This document shows positions 23,171 through 37,739 of a DNA stretch of 64,000 nucleotides, one piece after another (the stretch's first letter is position 1; each line of letters starts with the position of its first letter). Source of the stretch: Rhopalosiphum padi (lineage: Eukaryota > Arthropoda > Insecta > Hemiptera > Aphididae); the NCBI RefSeq assembly GCF_020882245.1, contig NC_083600.1, positions 44,177,019 through 44,241,018 of the forward strand, given 5' to 3'. The position numbers and the translations under genes were made by a program. The notes beneath the pieces were generated by a model. The model ran no database searches and was not told where the DNA came from. It saw only the letters and a program-made list of their open reading frames with translations.

Positions 23171-26073
23171 GAATAATATCGGCTGTTATCATGAATCCCA
23201 GTTAAATACAGAACAACTAAGACGGAAAGTCATATCAATTAATAACGATTTTTAGTGGTTATTACAATATTGAAGTATTCTCATTCGCCGAATGTTTACG
23301 TGTTTGCTCAAAGTCTACGCAACACGCCTAAGTGCATATTTTCAACACAATATGAAGAACGTGTACATAATATTAGGTACTATGTTTTATCGACATCAAA
23401 GATGTTGACTGTTGCAGCAAAGTCATAGTCATGGCATCGTTTCCAACAATTTATATTATTATGGGTATACTGATCTTTTTTTTATTCGAAAATTAGGTAT
23501 TTTTTTTAAACTTATCAAGAAAACATTTATGAAATAAAATAATTTTACAGTAATAATAAATTATAGTATAGTATTATTATTGACGAAATTACGATAACGA
23601 TGTCCAAAAAGTCACGTAGGCTAGAAATTGAGAAAACACTTTAAAAATAAATCCGGTAGAAATAATTGCCGAATCGCCCTATTTGGTTTGTTCATGACGT
23701 TTATGTATTGTATTATGATGTTGTGGAACGTGCAACTAGTTCACACTATTTCAGTTTAACAGTTATTGGCTTAGTATATATTTTTAATTATGTGTATATC
23801 GTAGACGGCAAATATGTTTTTTGACTTATTATATTGTCTATAAAGTAATTACGTACTTTCTTTTATTTCATTATTTTATTTTGTGATAACTAATGAAAAA
23901 TATTCAATATTTTTAATAATATTAAAATAATATCCGCAAAACAAAACGTGCCGACTGTGCCGGTGCATGAATCAGTATTCAAATTATATTTAAAAAGAGC
24001 CATTTATCAATGGACACCTTGTGAATTTAATTTTCAATACACTAAACTCGTCCAAACCATAAATGCCTATAAAGTACAATGTATTATTACAATCTGATTA
24101 AACATAATCAATATTCTAGTTGAGAAAACAAAATTCAAAATATGGGAAATTTAATGTAATAATTTAACAAAAAAAAACTTTTAATCGGTGTGATAAAAAG
24201 TAGAAATATATTTATCTTGTACCGCTTTAAATGATGCAACAAGTACAATAAATGTTTTATTATTTAATACTCGAAAAATGAATTTATTTATTTATTCTCG
24301 CACATGTATCCGTAACATAACTTAGTCCATGATACAGAATTATTATAATTCGCGACTAATAGATTTGGCCAAACTCCAACATACCTAATATTATAATTTA
24401 TGATACAATGCGCCTAATATTATAAACACGACGATCAAACAACAAAAATCAATTTATATGATTAATTAACGAGCTAAAATGGTTTGAGACCGTATGTTGT
24501 TAAGCGCATAATTTGTGTGTACACAAAAGGTGTTAATTCCACCACTGATCGACAATATAATATTATTATGTTGTATTATAGGCACGTGTGATAATATGTT
24601 ATTATTGTATCGTACATGCGCGACAAAGCCCTAATTGAATATTAACCAGACACACTGTATAAACGGTAATTTAACACCTCGAACGTTCATTCTAAACGCG
24701 ATTGATATAATATATACTGCTACTTAAAATATAATATTATTATAAACCCTCCCCCCACCCGACTACTTTAATAGTGCCGACTTAGTATGTGTAGTAATGA
24801 TATGATGTAGTGTACGTCCAACGCACAAATAAATAAATGACGTATACGGCATGTATTTATCACGAGATAGTTGCCGAATTTAAAACTTTTCCCACGATAC
24901 TGCAATTCTCTTTTATGATTTCAGATACTATTATATTTTTAAAACAATATATTTCGTGATATATAGTGAAACCTTCACTAACGGACGTTTCCAAATAGTA
25001 AAACAAATAGCATTTCGTATTGTTTCCCTGAAGCTTGAACGAGGCGGGATTTGTGTATAGTCATAATAAGTACCATAAAAACAATCTATTTCTTATTATA
25101 ATTGATTAGTCTTGTATTGATCTTTAAGAATAATTTTATAGTTTTACACTATAGCATCTAATGATTTGAATATACCTATCGTTTTCATAGGATCTTTGAA
25201 TACATTTAAATATGATAAGAAAAACTAACGATAGTTTTTATAGACCTACAGAAGTAGGTTTCGCCTCTCTATAGTAGACGTAGTTATCCATGGATTTTCA
25301 CTTCGATGATTCTCCTATAGCACCCATCTCGATTAAAATGAATGCATTATCAACTAAAATATTCTATGTCTCAACATAAATAAAGTGAACAATCGTTTGT
25401 ATAACTCTTAAGTCACCCATCTCTTAACATAAACTTGACGGCCACGAAAAATGTGAAAGTATAATTATCATTGTATAAGAAAATACAACTGATATCACGG
25501 AAGTAATTAACAGTATTGTAATGATGATAATAATAGAGGTTTTATTGTGATACACACTAAAAGCTCTATACGAGTATACAGAAAAATAGCAATATTCTGC
25601 ACTCCTTTAAAATGTAAATTCGACGATGGCGATTTTGCGAATGTTTATTGTAACATGTATATAACTTTAAAGGCAAATATCAACCAATTAAAATCAAAAA
25701 AATATATCGATTTAAATTTACAACGATACAACAATAGTGTAGTATACCCAATATGCAGGATAAACATCTTACGAGAAAATATAGTACTTAAAGTGAAAAT
25801 TACAAACTTTTTTATGTACTTACATTTGTTTATAAGAAAAAATTGAATTTTATAGAACCAAATCTGTCTGTAGTACATAGAATGTAGATACATAATAATA
25901 ACAATCAACATTCAAGTACTAATAATTAGATAAGTTAAAGGCGCAATGGGTGGTCGTTTTGATCCTCGTCAAATGCTATCAATGATTTTGACGAAACGCA
26001 TGTCCGTTTCCATATTATAGTTCAATTTTTATTCAATACTATTATAATAGTATATAATATATAATATTATACA

Positions 26074-26363
26074 TACAGAATGATTCACCATGTATACTCG
26101 CCTCTTTATTTCTTCAATATTGCAATTGATATTTTAAGATCGCATTGTCAAATTCTTCGATTTTTCTACTACTTAAGGAGTGTCCGCTAGAAATACAAAC
26201 TTTTGTTTTTAAATGAAAATCCTTAGCTTTTTCTGCTGTTTTTTCTTTTTTTGAAAATTATTACGTAACAAAATCGAAATTCAAACGAATAGATTTTGAG
26301 TTATTTAATCGCGCGTGTTCATAGAAATGGGGTTTAGCATGATGCTTGGCGATTCACTCTGTA
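26074..26363. mobile_element. Tc1/mariner-like MITE, about 290 bases
   Basis: Terminal inverted repeats: left TACAGAATGATTCACC (26074-26089) and right end reading inward TACAGAGTGAATCGCC (26363-26348), 13 of 16 positions matching. Outer TA dinucleotides would be the target duplication typical of Tc1/mariner. The interior has no transposase frame. Lies in GPA2 intron 2. Confidence 0.55.
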
Positions 26364-28662
26364 GTCACTCAGATTTTATGAAATGAGAAATAACAATCGA
26401 TAATCGTGATATAATATCTGCAAGACGTTCTCTACCACCGGTGCAACGACATTGTGGAGATTGATTCGACAGAATTATTTTTTTTTAAATATTTTTCGTA
26501 GTCAATCCGTCGAAAGCAATAATTATAATCGTGTCTTGTGAAAACCATAAAAATTAATATTTTAATCCATACAATGTTCGACGCGTATACAAATGTCGTT
26601 TAATCGTATAGAAAACAATAACGCAAACAAATATTTGTCGGTTGTGCTATGCGAGTATTTTAAACGCACTTTAAACATACATTAGGAGTTAGTGGCACTT
26701 AAAGTATCAATTACGGGCTAAGATGTAATAAAAGGCTGCACGCAAAATTCGTATTAAATGTTTTGGAAGGCATTCGCTTGGGATGAATGTATCTTCTTTC
26801 AACCTTACCGCCAAGTCATATCTTAGCTGTTTTCCCACTCGAGTCAAATAATGTAGGTAGCGATGTAGTTTGTGCATACGTCACATAGTATTTCATTAGT
26901 CGTACTTATAATGGTACATGTCTCAGTACAATAGTTATAATATTTTATTTTTTTTATTGAAACAATATTTCAAATACTTATACTTATCTAGATGACTCAA
27001 AATGTTGTAAAATCACCACCTAATATTGTTTGATATTGTAATATTAGTTTGACACTTATCACTAAAAATTACAATTTTTCTTAATATTTAAACTGTATGT
27101 ACATAAAATATGTATCAACGCGTATGCCATCATAAAAGGTAAGCATAATATTTTAAAATCAGGAAATTTTTTATGTTTCATATTTAAAAAAATAAATTGT
27201 TTATTATTAGGTTTTATTTTAAATTACCTATTAAATTTCTACAAATATTCTCTTAAAATTTTCTCATAAATACTTAATATAACAATATATGAAATTTAAC
27301 ATCACTATAATTTACATATCTGAACAGTGTGCTTATACCACGAATATAATATTATGCCTTTATTTTTTATAAGCTCCTCTGTGACATTATCGATCATTTT
27401 GTTTTCAATCAGAACTTGTACTATATTATAATTTATAATACATTTTTATTATTTTGTATTGTATAATAAAAATTAAACTCATATAAAAAATATTGATATT
27501 TTATTCCTCTTTTCGCGACATCTCTTTGGATGGAGATATTGAATTTTCAACGATTTGCAGTCTATTTATACATTATTATACACCAAATTTTCAATATAAG
27601 TATTCATATAAATATATCAATAATAAACGGTCACAAGTAAGTTTTAGTAATTACAAGCATTAGCCGTCGAAATTTCAATTTTAACATAACTAAAATTATA
27701 TTTCGAAATTTAAGAAATTTAATTATGATGTATAGACTTTTTAAATATACTTTAAAAATATATTATAACATAACAATATATTTTAAAATATTTAAATTGC
27801 TTATGTCTGTATATATTATTTTATCCTGACGATAAAAACCTTTCTTTTATTTCCAAAAGTATTTTCTTTTGTACGGTTATTACGAAGCAAATGATTATTT
27901 TAAAAATCATAGTAAACAATGTAATATTAATTTACCATCGTTTTATGATTGTGAAAATTGTTGAATTATAATAAGGATTAGACTAAATCGTACGATTATT
28001 TTTTTATTTAATGATTAACCGTATATCTTTTGTAATATGTATTGTAAACTTATTATCATGGAATATGTTTTGTTCATCAAGATTAACAACTCCAAAACTC
28101 CTCATTTGAGTTTAAATGTAGATATTTTATCTTATAGTTTTCAAAAAATCCGTCTAACTAATAATTTCGAGTAAAACAATATATTCAGTTTTCATAATAT
28201 ATTTAAAGGTAAAGTCATATACTCATTATGTACCTATATAATATTAATACATATTTATCCATAGAATGATTTCATTATTTGTTATAAGACGATAATATAT
28301 GAGAATAACAAAAGGCATAATAATTATATGATTGATACACGTGTATATTATATCAACACGTGCCGCGGTTATAGTATAATATACTATATATAGGGTCATA
28401 TTCGAAAATAATTTGTGAATGGGCGCTACCTTCCCACTATATATTATTTTGCACTAAAATTTTTCGCTCCAACAAGTAACGCGTGACGTTGCTTTTCGAA
28501 CAAAATACGAAATCGATACGCACAATGCCCATTGATATGTTTTACTAACCTAAAAGTCCAAAAGAGGCAATTCAGAGGAACAATATTAGGCTTAGAAAAA
28601 TATATATCAAATACCGAAGAATTATTATAGTCACATACAAAGTTAGATGTTCATTTTATTCG

Positions 28663-28683
28663 ATATATATATATATATATATA
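28663..28683. repeat. (AT)n microsatellite
   Basis: About ten AT units. Similar tracts lie at 29969-29986 and 39964-39982. Confidence 0.85.
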
Positions 28684-29339
28684 CATATTATCTATTTACG
28701 TCATAAGGTTGTTGTTGTGCGTTTATAGTGAAAAAAGGTTAAACTAAAGGAAATTAATGTCATAATCATTTTAAATGATTTATTTTGACATCGTATATAG
28801 TTTACGTATTCGGGTTATTAAAGAATCCTAATCAATTGTAAAAAAAAACATATATTTTTTTTATGTGAATTACAAAAGGCCAATAACAGAATGCAAATGA
28901 ACATAAAATATACAAATATAATATTATTCTAGTAGTTGAATCAGTTCAAATCGGCTGGATCTATTTCTTTGTCGCTATATACGATGAATAGCCGAGTACA
29001 TACCCGATAATACAAAATCGAATAAAACGATTGTGATGGGGTAAAATATGTCTACTCACTATAATAAACGAAACGAAATCATGTTTTAGCGAAAACAAAT
29101 GTGACCACAAACTCGGCTCTATCCTCTAGTATCATGCTATGAACTATTTCATATAGGTATTATAAACCGATTCACCGGGATAATAATGGGTAATCATAGT
29201 AAACAAGCGCTACAGACTGCGGCGGTATAGGATATAATGTGCATTCAAAATGATTGTTAATTATTATAATATTCTATTATACGGCATTTCAATGCGTTAT
29301 ATTTAGTGTAGTTTGTACGGTATCATAATAGTATTGTAC

Positions 29340-29520
29340 GTATTCGTAACGAACGGACGGTACCGGGAAGTCGTCCTTCCCACGACAACCGGGTGGGTAC
29401 CGTTATCGCGGGGTGGTGAGGGATGGAGTCGGTCGTTAACGATGTATAGCCAGCGCACGTGTCTTGATTTACTCGGAGTTAAAAGTGCGTTTGACGCGTG
29501 CGGCGAAGATATAGAAATAA
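29340..29520. other. GC-rich island inside GPA2 intron 2
   Basis: Clearly richer in CG than its surroundings and open on both strands (29303-29606), so the open frames are probably by-products of composition. No splice-bounded exon or domain recognised. Could be a regulatory element. Confidence 0.3.
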
Positions 29521-31699
29521 TATCTACGTCGAGAAGAAAAAATGTATACATTATAAATTATTATGATAATAAAAATAATAATATAACACTGATGTACCAT
29601 ATATAATATTAATATTTATATACCATCACGTCGATCGAAAACGTTTTATATGATTAATGTGAACTATGCAGTAAACATATATACGTATATATATGTGCAT
29701 ATTACGTTTCGTGTCAAAGTATTTTCACGTGAGATATAACTCAATAAACGTTTGACATCTCACATGCATGCTGTGCGCAGTCACGACATCGTTATAACAG
29801 ACGTCACATTTGTTATATGTTTGTAAATAATGTTTTTGTATTTGAATAACGTTTAAAAAAAAAAACATTAATTTAACCACTTACTTATTTTATGGTTTTA
29901 AACGCAAAAATAAAGACAAACACTGCAAATATATTTTAATTCTAAATGTATATATGTAATATGTATAATATATATATATATATATTATAATAAAAACCTA
30001 ATATTTTAAATTATTTAAATGTTGCATTTTCAATATTTTTTAATATTAATATAAAATTAATTTCAATGATTTGAGTTATATATATATATAAGTTTATGCG
30101 TTCAGCCCTATATCGAAATCTAATACCGGCGAGGCGGTGAGTGACGGTAGGATAACCGATAAGAACCGCTTTTATAGTACATATTATTATTATATTACAA
30201 AAAAAAATAAATTAAAAGTTTGATTTATGTATTTAATATTATTTTTATGATCTTGACGTATTATTAAGTGCATGCACAACATGTAAATATTATTTAATAT
30301 AATATTTACAATTAATCGATTTATGCGACGACGCGATCTTACATGAAACTTTACATTTATAACGACGTAGATAAATAATTAGGATATTTGAAATATCATG
30401 TATATTGTATATATACTCACAAATTCATATTACTTTCCTAGCTCAATAAAATAAATCAACTAGGTACTATATTATTTATTTTAATTCACTTAGTAATAAT
30501 GTAAATAAAGCGCCTTCATTTCTTTCCTGTTCAAATATTATTTTAAGAAACGTCACTATAGTTTTTCCAATAAAGTATTGAAAACATGAATGAAAATCGT
30601 ATTTTAAAAAAACTTGAACGATTGTCCGATTGTTAAAATTAAATGCATTTTTCGCATTTTGATAGTATGAAATATATCTATGTTAAAATCAAATCTAAAC
30701 ATAAATTAAAAATACTTCAAACACTAATCTTTGATCATTTTGTTTTTATAATTCAGAATTTTATCAGAAACACTATAGTATATTTCGCATTATGTCTTTA
30801 GACTTGATAGCGACATGATTGAATGATTTATTTTATTGAAATTCATTTTTTTTTACTGAGAAATTTAAACTATTATAATTATATCAATTTTTTATTAATG
30901 TGTTTGTGATAATTTAAAAAAACACTTGAATGTTCTGTCTTATATTTTCACCCGTGTTCAGGATATTTAAATCGGATCAAAATATTGTAACAGTTCTGCA
31001 AGTCTTATTACAATCGTATGGTTATATCCAATGTAATCAAAAACATACACACGAAAACCCTAATCGGAAGTACACTAATCTCATATTCAATCTCAACATT
31101 CATATGGTATATTAAGTTATTGATTATTCGGCGGTGGGGTAACGAATCGGAAAACGGTCGTAGGACTGGCATAGTATTATTGTGTTACGCACACCCGCAG
31201 CCAATGTGCAGGTTTTTAATTTATTACGTAAGATGACTCCAACGTCGTTTGCTATTGTTTTTTTTTATCCACTCTTCTCGGCTTCTCAATGGTTTTTTTA
31301 TTATTATTTTTTTTTATGAATCACGTTTTTTAAGCGACCGATCATTATTAATCTCATGGTGAGGTGTTCATCGCCAGCACGTTGTAACTGAATCGCGCAA
31401 CCATCGTAAATATTAAATCGCTACAGTCTACCTGCAGTACGGCTATACGGTGATGAGCGTAAAAAAAATTATACCAACAAAATAACGTATATACACGACA
31501 GTGTTTTGGGATTTCTAAAAAAAAAAAAACTCCAAACTGAATTCATAAACGATTGTTATTGCTACCAGCTAACGGCGGTCGTGTAGTAGTCAAAGAGTAT
31601 TATAGTAATATATACGTATAGGTGTGCGTATATCGGCTGGTAAAAATATTGTTTGAATAATCAGCTCTCGGGAAATCACCCACGCGAGTCATTTCGGGC

Positions 31700-32330
31700 T
31701 TATTCTCTCACTCTCACTCTATTCTATTCGCATACACCCCCGGCGTACCCTAGACGACGACGCTTCGGTGACCGCGGAAGGGCCTGTTATTATGTATTAT
31801 TTGACATCCGCGCTTGCGACTGGACCTGAAACAACGGACTACAGACACGCCGCCGATAGACTGTATACCGTCGCGGCACACATATAGTACAGAGCGATTG
31901 GAAAATTCGCGTTACCGATACGTTTATAGTACGTCGTAAAAATTATAGCGAATTTTCGATCGCTCTGTATACATAAAAAATATGAAAGGTCGATAGGCGT
32001 ATTGAATGTAATGAAAGGTAGGTATATTGTTATCTACGCGCGAGTTCGAAGTCTTTCGGGCGTCAACGGTGTAAACGAGTTAGGTCCGCCGGCGAACAAT
32101 AACACTCTTAAGTCGCGACGCACAACCCTCGTATTTTTTGCCGTCGGCGTTCTCTTTTCGCGGCGATTGTTTCCGCTCGCTCGTCTTCTCCGTCTTTTTT
32201 TGTTTTATATAAAAAACAAAAAAACTTCTTTAAGTTATTCTTTGAACGAACGTACATTTTTCTCTCGCTACATACGGCATACCGAAAATACCAATACTCT
32301 GGTTGTGGTGCAGAAGTTTTCGTATGCAAA
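31700..32330. other. GC-rich island inside GPA2 intron 2
   Basis: CpG-dense segment containing a CTCTCACTCTCACTCT pyrimidine run at about 31705, a hairpin at 31888-31969 and a 132-codon open frame (32002-32400) without recognisable domain. It resembles an alternative promoter or a regulatory island. No TATA box found. Confidence 0.3.
31888..31969. repeat. Strong hairpin, arms of about 22 bases
   Basis: Left arm 31888-31910 (TACAGAGCGATTGGAAAATT...) and right arm 31948-31969 (inverse TACAGAGCGATCGAAAATTC...) differ at about two positions and enclose a 37-base loop. A bulge allows the stem to extend a few pairs outward. The size fits a microRNA precursor or a tiny foldback transposon; the sequence alone does not decide. 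Confidence 0.6.
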
Positions 32331-35105
32331 TATTAGCTTCGATCGAAGTGACGACAAAAATATTGTCATGTTACGCGTGAGTAATTTATATTATGACTAG
32401 GTATATTATGAGTATTAATCGTGGTATGTTTATAATATAAGACTAGAAACCAAGGTGGACTATAAATACATTGAAACAATATAATAATGTATAGTCAAAC
32501 GGCACGTGTCTATATTGGCTATACATTGTACCGTGTTTAAGCATTATGCCAATTTAAAATCATCAAAAAGACAACTCGTACTCGAATGTTCCTGAACGAA
32601 CCCAGTAAACGTATGTTTACTATAATATTATTATAATAGTGTTTCTATACCCAACATTTTATAAAACAATATTATTCATTAATATTTGCAATTAATCATA
32701 ATAATTAAGAAAAAAATCACCATATTTCCAATCTTCTTTATCATAATAACTAATCAAAATATATAAATGGTGAAATTTCAAATGTATTGGGTTATAAATA
32801 TTTTAAAACAACCAAATAGTAAAATAGTGTGGTGAAAATGCCCATTCGTTGAAAGAATATTAAACACTAACTACAAAGAGAAAGTTTTTAAATAATAACT
32901 TTTATTTTGGAAAAGATGTATTTCCTCGTACATAAAAAGTAGAAATGAACATATTTTTATGGCTCATCCAAAGTGAACGAATAGAAGTTTTTCATTTGAT
33001 TTAAATTAATTTATTCGCTTCATTCATAATGTAATGGAAATCATTTGGTATAATATTATGTATACGGATAATATTTTATCACTGGTTTTGAGGAAATGAC
33101 TAAATCTCTTATCAACATTTTTAATGTCTTTTGGCACACGTATTCTATTAAATATTCAGTAATATATTTTTACTCCCAAGTTGAGTATAAAAAAAAATAA
33201 TCATATGTATTTATACGATACTTTTTGAATTAAAATGTAATTAGTATAATATTATATAGACTGGTCTTTTATAATAGTTTACATTTTAAATATTAGATAG
33301 ATTACAATTAAACTGCATAAAATGATATTTTTGTATAAAAACTAAAAAAAATTGTATTGACTATAATAATTTGTAACAAAATAACACATATTATCTAAAA
33401 TATTACGTATCTATGATTATTTCATATGCATATGCTATACAGTATAAATAATACAAAATAGGTAACATAAATTTTCAGAATTTAAGATAAAAAAGGTATT
33501 TGTTAAACAGAAATAATATTTTATGTATATTACCATTTTTACCATTTACCAAGTTCCAATGCAAATTAGCTTAAAATACTTAACGGCTATGATTTCTTGT
33601 GTAAGTACACAAAAAAATGTTTCCAATTCAATACGATTAAGCTATTTACATGTCTTCATATACTAACAATAGTTTTTTAAATAATACTTCGACTGAAGTT
33701 CATGTTTATATATAGATGTGCGTTTAAGCCAATAATACCAGCAATGAAAGATATTTCTCCAATTTATATTCATGAAACATCAAACATCATTTAACTCGAT
33801 TTCCATCAAGATGACATACTACGTTTGCATTTCAGAAATATTATAAAATGTTTGTATTTTTTGTTTGGGTACTTCAACGTGAACATTAAATTTCATGGTA
33901 ATTGTACATTCTGTCTGTTATTATGTGAGTGAGTCGATTTTTAAGAAAAACAAAAAACTTTGTAATAAATTTACTTGTAAATTATTCAATATGCAAAAAA
34001 AAAAACAGAAAAAAACATGTATTACATAATACGTATATAAATAGTATTAAATATAAATATAATTTAAAATAAAATACAAGTACACAAACTAACGTCTTAT
34101 TCGTATGCAAAAGTATATAACATATTTTTTTGTTTAGATTATTAATAGAAATGAGTTATTTGTTGAAACTAAACAAAATGTATAGAATATTTAATTTTTG
34201 AGAACCGATATACAAGTATCGTACATTATATTATTATAAGATATATTTTTTTTAAATATAATATAATATTTCATATAACCGTGTTTTTTTCTGTAGTGTG
34301 TCATTTTTAACTATATGGTATACAAATAAATTAATAAGATCAAATAAATATTATATTATGTTCACTTGATCTATTTCAGTTACTTAACCTTAGAGCTTTT
34401 ATTTAAAATGAATCAGCATTATGCCATACTAGCTACTAACCAGTCATAGTTTTGTATTATGTATGCATACTTTCTGAATACTTATTTTCTTTTCTTTGCT
34501 TTAAATATGTAATAGATTTATATAAGTGTAACCGCTAGGCTCACATTATGAACTCCTGACGACACAGAATAAGTAAAAGATTTAGAAACGTTCGTATTAT
34601 ATTCGCTTTTAAATAAATAATTTTTAGCGACATAAAACAACCCGAACGATTTATTATTATTTTTTATTTTTTTTAAGTTAATATTGTTCGTTGAACTGAT
34701 CGTTAACAACGTATACAATTTTTTAGATCATATATCTTGCCTTCGATTTTCGTTTAATCGTGAATTTTTAATATAATATCTAAATTAAAATGAAAACGAT
34801 TGGTTTTTGAATTGTATAACTTTGTGTACTAAGAATTATAGGACTATGATAATAGATATATAAGATATATATATATAAGTATATAATTAATTAATACTAA
34901 TCGATGTTATAATTTATAAAAATAAGCCAAGTATAATAAATACTAGATCCGATAATACAATCGTTTCACATTTTTTTAAACCAGTTTTAATGATTATTAT
35001 CATATAAATAAGGTATATGAAAATGTTCAAAACTTCCAAAAATCAGAATATAAATTTAATTAATTACTAAATACAAAAAAAAAAAAATTAGTATAAGCGT
35101 ATTTG

Positions 35106-35121
35106 GTGAATCATCCTGTAC
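35106..35121. repeat. Solitary terminal repeat of the same element family
   Basis: GGTGAATCATCCTGTA is the inverse of a TACAGGATGATTCACC end, closely matching the termini of 26074-26363. The other end was not found. Confidence 0.4.
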
Positions 35122-35275
35122 ACAACAAAGTCGAGTGTGTCAGAACCATAGACATAATATAAATATACATATTATGTCCACGATCAGAACCTCTAACGTT
35201 ACACGCGTAATTTACAAAATGTGTACACAGCCCACAAATCATTACTCTTTTGATTTAAAAATGTCAAATACTTAC

Positions 35276-35451
35276 ATTCTCAGTATCCATTATGTTGCAG
35301 CACTGGCCTACGGACGTGATACGCTGGTGCGGGTTGATCATCACGGTGTCAGCCGGCGACGGCACCGCCCATGATTCGCAATAGCCTCTACACGCGTTGG
35401 TCGTGATAGGAAATTCCACGCAATTGGGTATGCTGATCTTCCTCGTGTGAC
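35276..35451 (-). CDS. GPA2: GPA2 coding exon 2: core of the cystine-knot domain
   Basis: Diagnostic exon. After acceptor TTGATAG it begins with two bases that complete Gly41 and encodes residues 42-99. It contains the GPA2 landmarks ISIPNCVEF, ITTNACRGYCESW, the cystine-knot CxGxC motif (Cys61-Arg-Gly-Tyr-Cys65), and the hallmark RITSVGQCCNIM with paired Cys91-Cys92. The pattern is the one known from insect GPA2 and from human GPA2 (ACVGHCES, ITSVSQCC). It ends at donor GTAAGT in phase 0, matching exon 3. Five of the ten cysteines lie here. No N-X-S/T glycosylation sequon is present. The bases either side of the exon are AT-rich intron, and the exon itself is clearly richer in GC, as expected for coding sequence under selection. 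Role: structural core of the secreted hormone, with the heterodimer and LGR1 contact surfaces expected in this region by family knowledge. Confidence 0.95.
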
Positions 35452-37739
35452 CTATCAACAATGGCAATAATGAAGCGACGCAAAGACGTATTACTAATAT
35501 ATTTGTAATATACTAATATAAATGACGACGACCGTTGGTCGAGATCGTGCAACGTGATACGAGGATATTGTTATGATAACTTCGGCATAACATCGACTGT
35601 CCAGAACTAAGTATTGAAAAAAAAATAGAATTTTGTGTTTCTGTAATAGAATATATTACCTATCTATTTTCATTTAATATTAATGAAACCGTTCTATCTG
35701 TCGTCCGACTAGACACCGTAACGGTGTCACCTTATCACCACAGACGGGTTTATTTCCTTAAAATGTGTATTTTTTAAACAACGAACGGTGCAATATAATA
35801 AAATAAGGTGTTTAATCGTTTACCTCTGACCTCTGTATAGTTATACTGTGTACCTATTAACTTTTTAACCAAACAATGCGCACGTGCGATAAAATTATCC
35901 CTTACGTTGTGTCTACGTATAATAGATACATAAAATCGAAACTTGATTTTCCGTGCTTATCTCAATGTGGGGGGTTGTAAAAATTCGAACGGTTAACTGT
36001 AAGTTATCAATGAAGGATTTAATTTAACAACGGTTTGGCCGGTGTATATACGCCAGCGGGGAACCCCGATTAAAGGTTGTTCTGGCCACCTAACAACAAT
36101 TTAATACTGGTGAATTTTAATGAAGTGTATAATGTTAGGGCGTTGATTAATCAGACACCACCAGCAGAGTCTACCCGATTTTCTGACTATATTATTACGT
36201 ATTAAACCCACTACACGACACTTCGGACGATATGGTTGTGATGGCTGTGGTAGCGGCGGTGGTATATAGTGACTAGTGGCGCGTCCATATAGACTTACGA
36301 TGTATTTCAAAAGCGCACATATTACGTGTGTATATATTATATATGTTTATATTTGTATAAATATGGTAATGTTATTGTACGTGATAGACGTCGTCATTTA
36401 TCAAACGACACGGCGATAGTAATATTATCATATTACATTTATGGTCCGTATACTATTTACATGATATTTGATAGTATTACATACTATTATCTTTATATGA
36501 TCTAAACGAATGCGGTTACGAAAAAAAAAAATTTTAAAAAAAAACCATCATAATTTATAGCTACCATTTGACAGATGAAACGAAATTTGACACACACGTT
36601 CTAATAATTCTCGGTGTGTCTATACATTGATAATACATTATGAAAAATATGATTATTAATATGATTTTATCCATCCGTTAAATTTTAATATAAATTATAA
36701 TAAATTGTTTTATATGATGTAATCGTAACACAATATATTCACAGTTTTTATAATATACGAGTATACTCGAACAATTCTATATTATTTATTATATTAATAA
36801 ATTAATTTAATAGAAAAAGGCACATGTATCATTGACGTCATAAATTGTCAAGTAAATTTACATCACTAGAGAAACACAGCGTGGAGTGTCATCGACACTC
36901 GCCGTAGTTACGTGGATGGCTTGCGAATTATACTTGTCCCAGATGCTGGGCGATGATTTTAAGAAGAAAAACGTGTTACCCTGATTCACTTATACTCCAT
37001 GTGGTGAGCTATCTCATTCTGATGGAATTGATAAAATAAATGGAAATGACAAATTCGAAAACTAATATTGTTATAATAAAGAAAAAAATAAATATAATGG
37101 TATAACTCTGTACATAGCTTTATAAAAATATAAATATAATTTATAGATACAAAAGAGGAAAAAGAAATAAGAACCAATGTTATACAAACGACTAGTATTT
37201 ATGGCGTCAATCGGCAAGTGGGTCACAGGATTAATTGTTACAATTAGAATAAACAAAATGAACGGAAGGAGAAGGACCGTTAAGGACTGAGAGAAAAATG
37301 TTCACAGTTTCACCGCATTCGTTCAATCCCACGCTTAAAGAGCATAAATCAGGACATTTAAGTACATCAAGCGTATGTTATTCATGTAAGTAATTGAAGT
37401 TTTATTTATTATTCCTTTAGATATCTATTTTCAGTCAATAAAAAAAACAACTATCAACTCTCTCGATTATTAAACTGCAATGACCTATATTTTTAATTTA
37501 TTAGTTTCCACGAAGCATGACATTGTTCTAAAAATATTATTACAAAAAAAAATATATCGAAAATCGAATCTTTAATTACTTTTACTATTTAAAGCTAAGA
37601 TGGTGGTCAACCTGTATCCTAAATTGGTAAAGTTCCCAAATATTTTTCGAAAATTTGTATTCATGATATCAGTGGTCTTTATACTATACAGTATAATATT
37701 ATTATTATTAATTTTTTTATCATTGTGCCGTGTACTCAC
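35452..37739 (-). other. GPA2: GPA2 intron 1 (2,288 bases)
   Basis: Bounded by donor GTGAGT and acceptor TAG. Mostly AT-rich. It holds a full CRE palindrome TGACGTCA at 36833-36840 and a GC-richer patch at 36030-36270. The stretch at 37215-37232 is nearly identical to one at 61360-61377. No other coding exon was seen. Confidence 0.8.

Larger units (their letters stand above)
22428..35275 (-). other. GPA2: GPA2 intron 2 (12,848 bases)
   Basis: Bounded by donor GTAAGT (next to 35276) and acceptor CAG (22428-22430). Contents: a possible repeat beginning at 23086, a Tc1/mariner-like short element at 26074-26363, GC-rich islands at 29340-29520 and 31700-32330, a hairpin at 31888-31969, a solitary element end at 35106-35121, and TA microsatellites. 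I saw no exon that could be fitted between exons 2 and 3. Open frames at 25547-25911 and 29303-29606 have no coding signature. Confidence 0.8.

Noticed and set aside
25547..25911. Overlapping open frames on both strands
   Set aside because: AT-rich, Lys/Ile/Asn/Phe-dominated translations typical of random low-GC sequence.
32002..32400. 132-codon plus-strand frame in a GPA2 intron
   Set aside because: Composition-driven; Arg/Leu/Phe-rich low-complexity reading with no recognisable family, and the opposite strand is open as well.
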